A DNA stretch of 64,000 nt from Kitasatospora sp. A2-31 (GTDB lineage: Bacteria; Actinomycetota; Actinomycetes; Streptomycetales; Streptomycetaceae). The notes beneath the pieces are model-generated. The model saw nothing but the letters and a program-made list of their open reading frames with translations, searched no databases and had not been told where the DNA came from. The DNA lies in contig NZ_JAKNTA010000005.1 of assembly GCF_022288725.1 (NCBI RefSeq), positions 223,658 to 287,657 of the forward strand, written 5' to 3'. Both the position numbers and the translations under genes were made by a program. Positions 17,936 through 25,222 of this stretch are shown one piece after another (position 1 is the first letter of the stretch; every line of letters begins with the position of its first letter).

Positions 17936-18918
17936 GCGGCGCACCCGGCGCACCTAGCGCACCCGGCGCACCCGGCGCGAACGGCCCGCTCGGGCCGCCT
18001 GAGCCGCCCGGGCCGCCTGAGCCGCCCGGTCCGCTCGGGGCCGCCGACGGGGCGGCGCACGCGCCGGGTGACGGCGGGGCGTTCGCCGCCCTCGACCTGG
18101 CGCGGGCGCCCGGCGACGCTCCGGTGGCCTTCGGCGGAGCCCTCGGCCCCGACGTCCTGCTGGCCGCCTACCGGCACGGGCTCTTCCCGATGCCAGCGGC
18201 CGACGAGCTGGCCAGCGCCTTCAACGAGGCCCGCTTCGAGGAGGCCGTGGCCGCGGGCGAGGTGGTACTGCTGCCGGGCGCCGCCTCCGCGGAGGACGAT
18301 CCGTACGGACTGGCCTGGTGGTCCCCCGACCCGCGTCCGGTGATCGCCCCGGACGGTGTTCGCATCGGCAGCCGGCTGGCCCGGCGGCTGCGCAACGGCC
18401 TGGGCTGGTGGACCAGCGTCGACCGTGCGTTCGAGCGGGTCGTCGCCGCCTGCGCGGACGGCCGCGAACCGGCCTGGCTCACCCCTGAACTGCGCGAGGC
18501 GCTCATCCGGTTGCACGGCTGCGGCGCGGCGCACAGCGCGGAGGTCTGGGAGGGGGAGGAGCTGGTCGGCGGGGTCTTCGGCATCCGGGCGGGGCCGGTG
18601 CTGAGCCTGGACTCGATGTTCAACCGCCGCCCCGACGCCGGCCGGGTCGCGGTCGCGGACCTCGCGGCCCGCTTCGGTGCGGCCGGCGGCCGCCTGCTCG
18701 ACGCCCAGTGGGACACCCCCCACGTCCGGGCCCTCGGTGCCGTCCCGATCGAACGCCGTCACTACCTCGCCGAGTTGACCGCCCCGGCGGACGACGTCCG
18801 CCCGCCGGCGCCGGACGCCCTCCCGGCCGCCCGCCTGGGCCGGTCGGGTGGCGGTTCGGGAGCGCGCACGGGCGGCGGGCCGGACGGCGGCACGGGGCGC
18901 AGGCGGCGCAGGCGGTGA
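17932..18918 (+). CDS. Aat-type aminoacyl-tRNA transferase homologue
   Basis: A 328-residue homologue of leucyl/phenylalanyl-tRNA-protein transferase. After a 45-residue Pro/Gly/Ala-rich N-terminus, the family pattern is clear: AYRHGLFPM, LAWWSPDPR, IRLHGCGAAHSAEVWEGEELVGGVFG, SLDSMFNRR, and LLDAQWDTPHVRALGAVPIERRHYL, which keeps the Asp-x-Gln pair of the active site. The C-terminus is Arg-rich. True Aat moves Leu/Phe from tRNA to protein N-termini in the N-degron pathway. Here the GTG start overlaps the NRPS stop (GTGA), so the enzyme more likely transfers an aminoacyl group from tRNA onto the NRPS-derived amine. That role is inferred. Confidence 0.85.
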   Translation: MSGAPGAPSAPGAPGANGPLGPPEPPGPPEPPGPLGAADGAAHAPGDGGAFAALDLARAPGDAPVAFGGALGPDVLLAAYRHGLFPMPAADELASAFNEARFEEAVAAGEVVLLPGAASAEDDPYGLAWWSPDPRPVIAPDGVRIGSRLARRLRNGLGWWTSVDRAFERVVAACADGREPAWLTPELREALIRLHGCGAAHSAEVWEGEELVGGVFGIRAGPVLSLDSMFNRRPDAGRVAVADLAARFGAAGGRLLDAQWDTPHVRALGAVPIERRHYLAELTAPADDVRPPAPDALPAARLGRSGGGSGARTGGGPDGGTGRRRRRR

Positions 18919-19820
18919 CGGCGTCCGCGCCCCCGCTCCCGGGGAGGCGGCACGCCGAGCCCGGATCGGTTTGCGCGGTGTGCCGCTCGGGAACGGGGGC
19001 GGGCATGGTTTCTGTGGTGGTGGCACCCCGGCGCGGCGAGCCGGTGTTCGTTCGGGCCGGGGACGAGCTGCACGACGCGGCGAGCACGATGAAGGTGGCC
19101 GTCCTGGCGGCGCTCCACCGCAGCGGGGCGGACCTCGACGCCGAGATCCCCGTCGTGAACCGCTTCGCCTCGGCCGTCGGCGGCGAGTTCGCCAACGACC
19201 CGGACTGGGACAGCGATCCGGTGCCCTGGGGCCTGCTCGGCCGGTCGGCGCCGCTGCGCACCCTCGCCGAGCGGATGATCACGCACTCGTCCAACCTCGC
19301 CACCAACCTCTGCCTCGCGCAGGTCGGGCCCGAGGCCGTCGCCGAGGTCTGGCGCCGGGCTGGGGCGCGAGGCAGCGGAAGTCCGCGCGGCATCGAGGAC
19401 TACGCGGCGCGCGACGCGGGCGTGCAGAACCGGGTGAGCGCGCGCGACCTGGTCCGCCTGCTGCAGTCCGTCGCCGACGAGCCGGAGCTGCTCGCGCTCC
19501 TGGAGCGCAACGCCTTCCGGGTGGACCTGGCGGCGGGCCTGCCGCCGGGGACGCGGATCGCCTTCAAGAACGGCTGGATCCCCGGGGCGCGGCACAGCGT
19601 CGGCCTGGTCCCCCCGCCCGACTGCCCGCCGTACCTGCTCGCGGTCTGCTACACCGGGCCGCTGGCCTCCGGGGCGGACGAGGACGACCCGGCGGCCCGG
19701 GTGCTGGCCCGGATCTCGGCCGCGGTCTGGGAGCGGCGGCACGCGATCGCCACGGCACGGCCGCCGTCGGCGTCCCCGGGCCCGCCGCCCCCGCCCCCGC
19801 CGTCGCGTCGAGCGGGCTGA
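18915..19820 (+). CDS. serine hydrolase, class A beta-lactamase-like
   Basis: A 301-residue protein with active-site serine motifs in order: STMK (residues 57-60), SSN (125-127) and KNG in FKNGWIPG. The start is GTG 18915, overlapping the aat-like stop as GTGA. There is no hydrophobic signal peptide, so unlike true beta-lactamases it is probably cytoplasmic. An Omega-loop Glu is not obvious, which argues against efficient beta-lactamase activity. Tight coupling to the NRPS and Aat-like genes suggests an amidase, peptidase or acyltransferase acting on their product, or self-protection. The Pro-rich C-terminus is probably disordered. Confidence 0.82.
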   Translation: MTASAPPLPGRRHAEPGSVCAVCRSGTGAGMVSVVVAPRRGEPVFVRAGDELHDAASTMKVAVLAALHRSGADLDAEIPVVNRFASAVGGEFANDPDWDSDPVPWGLLGRSAPLRTLAERMITHSSNLATNLCLAQVGPEAVAEVWRRAGARGSGSPRGIEDYAARDAGVQNRVSARDLVRLLQSVADEPELLALLERNAFRVDLAAGLPPGTRIAFKNGWIPGARHSVGLVPPPDCPPYLLAVCYTGPLASGADEDDPAARVLARISAAVWERRHAIATARPPSASPGPPPPPPPSRRAG

Positions 19821-19910
19821 TCCCGACGAACCCGGTCCCGGCCCTGCGCTGGCACGGACCCGCGCAGGGCCGGCCGGGCGGCGGCCCGGGCGGCGGGGAG
19901 CCCCTGCCGT

Positions 19911-20558
19911 TCAGCCGAGCGGCTCGCCCCGGACGTCGGCGAGGTCCATCAGGTGGTCCACCAAGGCCAGCAGCAGGTCCCGCCCGAAGGCGCGCTCGCG
20001 CACGTCGCCGAGCAGCATCGGCACCTGCGGGTCGAGGTCGAGCGCGGCCCGGATCTCCTCCGGGGTGCGGGTGTTCTGCGCGTGGAAGCAGTTGATCGCC
20101 ACCACGAACGGGATGCCCCGGCTCTCGAAGAAGTCGATCGAGGCGAAGCTGGTGTCCAGCCGGCGGGTGTCGGCGATGACGATCCCGCCGAGCGCACCGT
20201 TCACCAGGTCGTTCCACATGAACCAGAAGCGTTCCTGGCCGGGCGTGCCGAACAGGTAGACCACCAGGTCGGGGTTGACGGTGATCCGGCCGAAGTCCAG
20301 CGCGACGGTGGTGGTGTCCTTGCTGTCCACGCCGGACAGGTCGTCCACGCCCACGCTGGCGCGGGTCAGGTACTCCTCGGTGCGCAGCGGGGCGACCTCG
20401 CTGACCGAGCCGACCAGGGTGGTCTTGCCGACGCCGAAGCCGCCGGCGATGAGGATCTTGACGGCCGCCGGTGCGCTGGGGGTACCGGCGGCCGCGGAGG
20501 GCAGCGGCGCGGTCGAGGGGAGGGGTGAGGTCGGGGAGAGGGGTGCGGTCGGTGCCAT
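19911..20558 (-). CDS. cvnD: conservon GTP-binding protein CvnD
   Basis: A 215-residue Ras-like small GTPase of the conservon type. It has an N-terminal disordered Ser/Pro/Ala tail, Walker A GGFGVGKTTLV, FGTPGQERFWFMW (switch II) and VVAINCFH (the N/TKxD position, altered as usual in CvnD). It acts at the membrane with CvnA-C in a heterotrimeric-G-protein-like complex proposed to relay signals controlling development and secondary metabolism. It is the last gene of the cvnABCD operon, 3 bases after cvnC. ATG start at 20558. Confidence 0.95.
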   Translation of the reverse strand: MAPTAPLSPTSPLPSTAPLPSAAAGTPSAPAAVKILIAGGFGVGKTTLVGSVSEVAPLRTEEYLTRASVGVDDLSGVDSKDTTTVALDFGRITVNPDLVVYLFGTPGQERFWFMWNDLVNGALGGIVIADTRRLDTSFASIDFFESRGIPFVVAINCFHAQNTRTPEEIRAALDLDPQVPMLLGDVRERAFGRDLLLALVDHLMDLADVRGEPLG

Positions 20559-20561
20559 GGT

Positions 20562-20984
20562 TCAGAGCCTCCGGAGTCCTTCGCGTACGGCCGTCAGCAG
20601 GCCGAGGTCGACGCCCCCGCCGGCCCGGGCCACCGCGAGTGGGGCCCGGGCCAGCAGCAGGCCGTGGGAGACCAGGTCGCCGAGGAGGATCTTGGTGACC
20701 GAGATCGGCAGGTCCAGTCCGGCCGCCACCTCGGCGACGGCGGCCGGGCGGCGGCAGCGCTCCAGGATCAGCCGGTGCTCGGGCTGCAGCCCGCGCGACC
20801 CGGGACGGGAACCCCGGGCCAGGGCCGCGCGGGCCTCGTCCTCGACGGTGGTCAGCACCGTGATCAGGGTGAGGTCGTCGCGTTCGGGGGTGGTCCGGCC
20901 GCGGGTGATGGTGTACGGGCGCACCATCGACTCCGCGCCGTCGTCCTCGTCCTCGTCGACCGCCTCGCTCCAGTGCGGGATCAC
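20562..20984 (-). CDS. cvnC: conservon protein CvnC (DUF742)
   Basis: A 140-residue DUF742 protein with VRPYTITRGRTTPERDDLTLITVL near the start. A winged-helix-like region follows: LQPEHRLILERCRRPAAVAEVAAGLDLPISVTKILLGDLVSHGLL. The start is probably GTG at 20984; no better in-frame start exists after the cvnB stop, 7 bases upstream. It is the third component of the conservon complex. Confidence 0.93.
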   Translation of the reverse strand: MIPHWSEAVDEDEDDGAESMVRPYTITRGRTTPERDDLTLITVLTTVEDEARAALARGSRPGSRGLQPEHRLILERCRRPAAVAEVAAGLDLPISVTKILLGDLVSHGLLLARAPLAVARAGGGVDLGLLTAVREGLRRL

Positions 20985-20991
20985 CGGGTCA

Positions 20992-21423
20992 TCAACCCCG
21001 GTTCCTGGCCGCGAAGGCGTCGAACTCGCCGCGGACCGGGGTGGTCAGCTTCTGGCCGACCTGCTGCACCAGGGTGTGCATGGCCACCGACATCACCTCG
21101 GCGTCGACCTCCTGGGAGGCGACCACGGCCAGGTGGGTGCCCTGGGCGGCCGCGATGACGAACAGCCAGACCTCGGACAGCTCGACGATGACCTGGTGCA
21201 CCGGCCCGCCGTCGAACAGCTGGCCCACGCCCCGGGCCAGGCTCTGCTGGCCGGTGGCGACGGCCGCCAGCCGCTCGGCGTCGGCCCGGTCGATGGTGCG
21301 CGAGTGGCTGACGACCAGGCCGTCGTCGGAGAGCAGGACGGCGCTTCTGGTCCCGGCCACCGAGTCGACGAGTCCGTCCAGCAGCCAGTCCAGGTCCTGG
21401 TGGGTGGCGATCGTGCGATTCAT
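20992..21423 (-). CDS. cvnB: conservon roadblock/LC7 protein CvnB
   Basis: A 143-residue roadblock/LC7-fold protein (LDWLLDGLVDSVAGTRSAVLLSDDGLVVSHSR ... GTHLAVVASQEVDAEVMSVAMHTLVQQVG). This is the MglB-like partner that regulates the CvnD GTPase. Its ATG overlaps the cvnA stop codon as ATGA (21420-21423), so translation is coupled to cvnA. Confidence 0.95.
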   Translation of the reverse strand: MNRTIATHQDLDWLLDGLVDSVAGTRSAVLLSDDGLVVSHSRTIDRADAERLAAVATGQQSLARGVGQLFDGGPVHQVIVELSEVWLFVIAAAQGTHLAVVASQEVDAEVMSVAMHTLVQQVGQKLTTPVRGEFDAFAARNRG

Positions 21424-24400
21424 GATTGGTCATCCGTCCTGGTGGTTCGGGGATCCGCGGCGGGCAGGGCCCAGGGCGAGGGGCCCGGCGCGGCGGTCGG
21501 GGGGTCGAAGGGCGCCGGGAGGGACCGGCGGCCGGGGCCGGCGGCGGCCGGGAGGTGGGCCTCGCCGGGCTCCTGGACGCGGGCCGCGCGGGACTGGCGC
21601 TGGAAGGCGCCGATCGCCGCGCCGGAGCGCGTCGGGCGGGGGCGCTCGAACGGGCTCGTCGCGTCGCCGAACGGGCCGGCCGAGCCGGGCAGCGCGCCGT
21701 GCACGCCGCCGTGGCCGGCGGCCGCGGTGTCGGACCGGGCCGGCGGCGGCACCCGCAGCTCGGCCGCCAGGCTGGCCTGGCGGATCCGCTGCGGCAGCGG
21801 CGGCTGGCCGTCGGCCGGCGCGCTGTAGGGGACCGACGGGGCGTACTCGCGCCGCTCGGCCAGGCGGTAGTGCTCGGCCGGCCGGTACTGCTCGTCGGCG
21901 TACGGGGCCTCGGCGGCGGTCACCTTGGCGTAGGCGATGTCCGGGTAGGCCGGCGCGTCGTACGCGGGCGAGACCGGGGAGACCGGGGCGCCGTGGACCG
22001 GGGTGCCCTGCTCGGGGCTGCTGTGGACCGGTTCGGCGTGCTCGGCTCCGTCGTAGCCGGACGATCCGGAGCGATCGGACTCCACGACCGGGCCCGGTTC
22101 GACGGACTGCCCGGCCGTCCCGACGTAGCCGGCGTGGCCGTCGGACGGGGCGTCGTGCCCGGCCTGGGCCGGGACGGGGGCGCGCTTCGCGTCGAACAGC
22201 GAGTCGTACCCGTCGCCGTCGTACCCGTCACCGGCGAATCCGTCGCCGCCGAACCGGCCGCCGCCGAACCCGTCCACCCGGTCGTACCCTCCGTGCGGGC
22301 CCGTGCCCTGGTCGTCCGCCGGGGACTGGTGCTCGACCGGCTCGGAGGTGAGCGGCTGGATGTACTCGACGTGGGCGAAGGCCTCGACCGGCGCCCCCGC
22401 GGCGGCCGACGGGCCCAGCACGGTCTCCGGCGGCTCGACCGCGGCCCCGGACAGCTGCCCGTCGTCCGTCGCGCTCAGCGGCCCGTGGGCGGAGCCGGCA
22501 CCGGCGCCCGCGGCGTCGGCAAGCACCCCCGCGGCGGTGCCCGCGGCACCGCCGGCCGCCGGTACGTCCGCGGCCGGCGTCAGCGCGGCGAGCGCGGCCT
22601 TGCGCGTCCGCCGGGCGAGCGGGATCGGCTCCACCGGCGTGGCGTCCGGCAGACCCGCGTCGCCGTCGATGACCAGCTCGGCGGGGACCAGCACGACCAC
22701 CCGGGTGCCGCCGAAGGCCGAGGGCCGGAACTCGATCTTCAGCCCGGTGTTGGCCGCCAGCCGGGCGACCACGTAGAAGCCGAGGCGGATGTCGTTGGCC
22801 CGGGCCAGCACGTCCATGCGCGGCGGACGGCTCATCAGTTCGTTTGCTGCGTCGTACTGTTCGGGGTCCATGCCGAGCCCGCGGTCCTCGATCTCCACGG
22901 CGAGGCCGCGGCCGACCATGGCGGCCCGCACCTCGACCGGGGTGGGGGGCTTGGAGAAGGTCGCCGCGTTCTCCATCAGCTCGGCGATCACGTGCGCGAC
23001 CGGGCCGACCGCCCGCTCCGAGATCCACGGGTGGCCCTCGACGTCGACCATGATCCGTCGGTAGTCCTGCACCTCGCCCTGTGCGGCGCGCAGCACGTCC
23101 AGCAGCGGGACGGGCTTGCGCCACTTCCGCTGCGGCTGGCCGCCGGCCATGATGACGAGGTTCTCCTCGTAGCGGCGCAGGCGCGAGGTGAGGTGGTCGA
23201 GGTCGAACAGGCCCTCCAGCACCTCCGGGTCGTCATGCTTGCGCTCCAACTCGTCCAGCTTGCGCAGCTGCTGACCGATCAGCAGCTGGGTCCGGCGGGC
23301 GATGCGCTGGAGCAGCCGCTCGAAGCCGCGGTGCTGCTCGGCCTGCCGGACGGAGGTCGCCAGCGCCGAGGTGCGCGCCAGGTTGAGTGCCTGGCCGAGG
23401 CGGGCCAGCTCGTCGTTGCCCTTGCCGTGCTCCCCGGCCGTGATGGCGCGGGTCTCGGCCTCGACGTCGACCTGCTCCCCCCGGGAGAGCCGTTCGACGA
23501 CCTCGGGCAGCGTGAGCTCGAGTTCCTGGGCCTGGCCCTGGAGGTCCTTGATCCGGCGGCGCATCGAGCGGGTCAGCCGCCAGCTGGTGACGACCACGAC
23601 GATGACGGCGATCAGGCCGGCGATGGTGGTCTGCACGAAGCGGGAGAGCAGGGCGAGGAAGGAGCTCCTGCTGACCTCGACCACGTCGTCGGTGCGGGTG
23701 TCGATGACGATCACCAGCTGCGGGTTGATCTGGTCGACGGCCTGGCGCCACTGGTCCTGGGTCGTCGGCAGCTTGACCGAGCCGCCGGCGTCGGCGGAGA
23801 CCGGGCGGAGCAGCGCCTGCTCGACGGCGATCTTGTTGCGCCAGACCGGACTGTTCATCACTTCGTGCCAGGCGGAGACCTCCTGGGCCGGGACGAACGG
23901 GACGATCTGCAGGTTGAACAGGTAGTCCTGGGTGCTGATGGCCTGCTGCACCTGCTGGTAGTCCGCGATGGCGAGCTTGCCGGAGGGCCAGCCGCGGGCC
24001 AGGAGGGCGTCCTCGCGGGAGAGCATCTCCTTGGCCCAGAGGGAGCTCACCAGCGCCCTGGAGGTCCAGGTGACCTCGCCGTTGTCGATGCGGCTGAGCT
24101 CGGTGAACAGCCGCAGGTCGACGGCGATCAGGTCGGTGAAGTACGTGTAGACGGCCTGCTGGTCGACGGCGGCCCGGTCGACCGCCGCGCGCTGGTCGGC
24201 CAGCTTGTCCATCGCCTGCCGCGCCTCGGCGGCGGCGGTGCGGATCTCGGCGGGCGCGGTGTCGGCGGTCTCGTCGGAGACCCTCCGGAACTCCCGCACC
24301 GCCTCGTCGGTGAGTTGGCGCTGGCGGCGTAACGCGTCGGTGACGCTGCCGGGCCGGGCGAGCGCCTCGGTGGTGAGTCGGCGTTCCTCCTGGAGGTTGT

Positions 24401-24623
24401 AGTAGACGTGGTTGGACGGCTTTCCGACCTTTTTGGCCAGCATGCCCTGGTCCGCCTGCCTCCGGAAGTCCAGGAAGGTGTGGCCGCTGGTGGCCGCCCA
24501 GATGGCGGTGAGGGCGATGCTGGGGACGATGGCCAGAACGAGCAGAGCCGTCCGCAGTGACAGGCGTGGACGCCTGCGGGGGGCCTTCGGTGTCCGGGGA
24601 CGCCGATTCGCACGCGCGCGCAG
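21420..24623 (-). CDS. cvnA: conservon sensor histidine-kinase-like CvnA, CTG start
   Basis: About 1067 residues. A basic N-terminus and TM1 (about 25-47) precede an extracellular nitrate/nitrite-sensor-like helical domain (about 60-310), TM2 (near 330) and a HAMP-like segment. The GHKL ATPase domain (about 545-645) has ELMENAATFS and EDRGLGMD. A 350-residue Pro/Gly-rich tail follows. An in-frame ATG exists at 24443 but would delete TM1. The frame opens at a TAG at 24633-24635. The only plausible start keeping TM1 is CTG at 24623, 6 bases after AGGAG. It is the first gene of the operon. Confidence 0.9.
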   Translation of the reverse strand: MRARANRRPRTPKAPRRRPRLSLRTALLVLAIVPSIALTAIWAATSGHTFLDFRRQADQGMLAKKVGKPSNHVYYNLQEERRLTTEALARPGSVTDALRRQRQLTDEAVREFRRVSDETADTAPAEIRTAAAEARQAMDKLADQRAAVDRAAVDQQAVYTYFTDLIAVDLRLFTELSRIDNGEVTWTSRALVSSLWAKEMLSREDALLARGWPSGKLAIADYQQVQQAISTQDYLFNLQIVPFVPAQEVSAWHEVMNSPVWRNKIAVEQALLRPVSADAGGSVKLPTTQDQWRQAVDQINPQLVIVIDTRTDDVVEVSRSSFLALLSRFVQTTIAGLIAVIVVVVTSWRLTRSMRRRIKDLQGQAQELELTLPEVVERLSRGEQVDVEAETRAITAGEHGKGNDELARLGQALNLARTSALATSVRQAEQHRGFERLLQRIARRTQLLIGQQLRKLDELERKHDDPEVLEGLFDLDHLTSRLRRYEENLVIMAGGQPQRKWRKPVPLLDVLRAAQGEVQDYRRIMVDVEGHPWISERAVGPVAHVIAELMENAATFSKPPTPVEVRAAMVGRGLAVEIEDRGLGMDPEQYDAANELMSRPPRMDVLARANDIRLGFYVVARLAANTGLKIEFRPSAFGGTRVVVLVPAELVIDGDAGLPDATPVEPIPLARRTRKAALAALTPAADVPAAGGAAGTAAGVLADAAGAGAGSAHGPLSATDDGQLSGAAVEPPETVLGPSAAAGAPVEAFAHVEYIQPLTSEPVEHQSPADDQGTGPHGGYDRVDGFGGGRFGGDGFAGDGYDGDGYDSLFDAKRAPVPAQAGHDAPSDGHAGYVGTAGQSVEPGPVVESDRSGSSGYDGAEHAEPVHSSPEQGTPVHGAPVSPVSPAYDAPAYPDIAYAKVTAAEAPYADEQYRPAEHYRLAERREYAPSVPYSAPADGQPPLPQRIRQASLAAELRVPPPARSDTAAAGHGGVHGALPGSAGPFGDATSPFERPRPTRSGAAIGAFQRQSRAARVQEPGEAHLPAAAGPGRRSLPAPFDPPTAAPGPSPWALPAADPRTTRTDDQS

Positions 24624-25169
24624 AGCAGACTCCTAGGGGCTGGCGGCCGGCCTGGTGGGGCCGGACCGTCCGGGCACGGGCTATATGACGAGGCGATACT
24701 AGTCATACCGTGTGATAGGAGTGAAAGCCCGTTCGGTGCCTGAGCGAGGTGCACACACTTCCTTGACAGAATGTCATGCTCCGGTTAATCGTCTGCCGGC
24801 GAAGCATCCCTGCGGCAGCTGGTGGCGCGTCAGAAGCCCATACGGGGGAGCGGTATCGACCGGCGCGGACGTGACGGGGCGTAACCTTGGTGATCATGTA
24901 CGGGTGATGTGGTGGTCCCCGCCGGAGGGTGTGTCCGGTCCGTGGAAGCCGGTACGGACGGCGACGGGCCCGGGGTACGGTACGCCCATGCAGACGTGGC
25001 GTCTCCTCCTTGGTGGCCGGAGCGGGGTCTGATCTGATCGGCGCCCCGCTGCGGGGTGCCGTGCTGCCGGTCCGGCCTCCGCCGATGACCTACGACGAGT
25101 TGCTGGGGCTGACCGGCGGGACGCCCGCGACGGTGGCCGCCGAGTAGCGGCGGCCCACCCGGACGAGGA
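24624..25169. other. intergenic region upstream of the conservon
   Basis: This holds the conservon promoter side and a locally AT-richer stretch (about 24676-24790; TAGTAT on the minus strand at 24696-24701 is a possible -10). Several short frames occur on the plus strand. The best-looking is a 20-codon stretch at 25085-25147 (MTYDELLGLTGGTPATVAAE), which has no ribosome binding site. I see no gene I can support. Confidence 0.5.
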
Positions 25170-25207
25170 GCGCCCTCCCGATCGCCGCGACGCGATCGGG
25201 AGGGCGC
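25170..25207 (-). terminator. perfect hairpin terminator
   Basis: A 16-bp perfect stem (25170-25185 with 25192-25207) and 6-base loop lie 15 bases beyond the stop of the leftward secreted repeat protein. Confidence 0.85.
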
Positions 25208-25222
25208 ACGGTGGGGCGGGTG

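Noticed and set aside
14159..17953. 1264-residue minus-strand frame opposite the NRPS-like gene
   Set aside because: It is an antisense shadow of a high-GC gene, of low-complexity composition and without recognisable domains.
18915..19820. Calling this gene a secreted beta-lactamase resistance gene
   Set aside because: It has no signal peptide and no clear Omega-loop Glu, and is translationally coupled to biosynthetic genes. Only the serine-hydrolase fold is supported.
24712..25147. Small genes upstream of the conservon
   Set aside because: The frames lack ribosome binding sites, coding-like codon bias and recognisable products.
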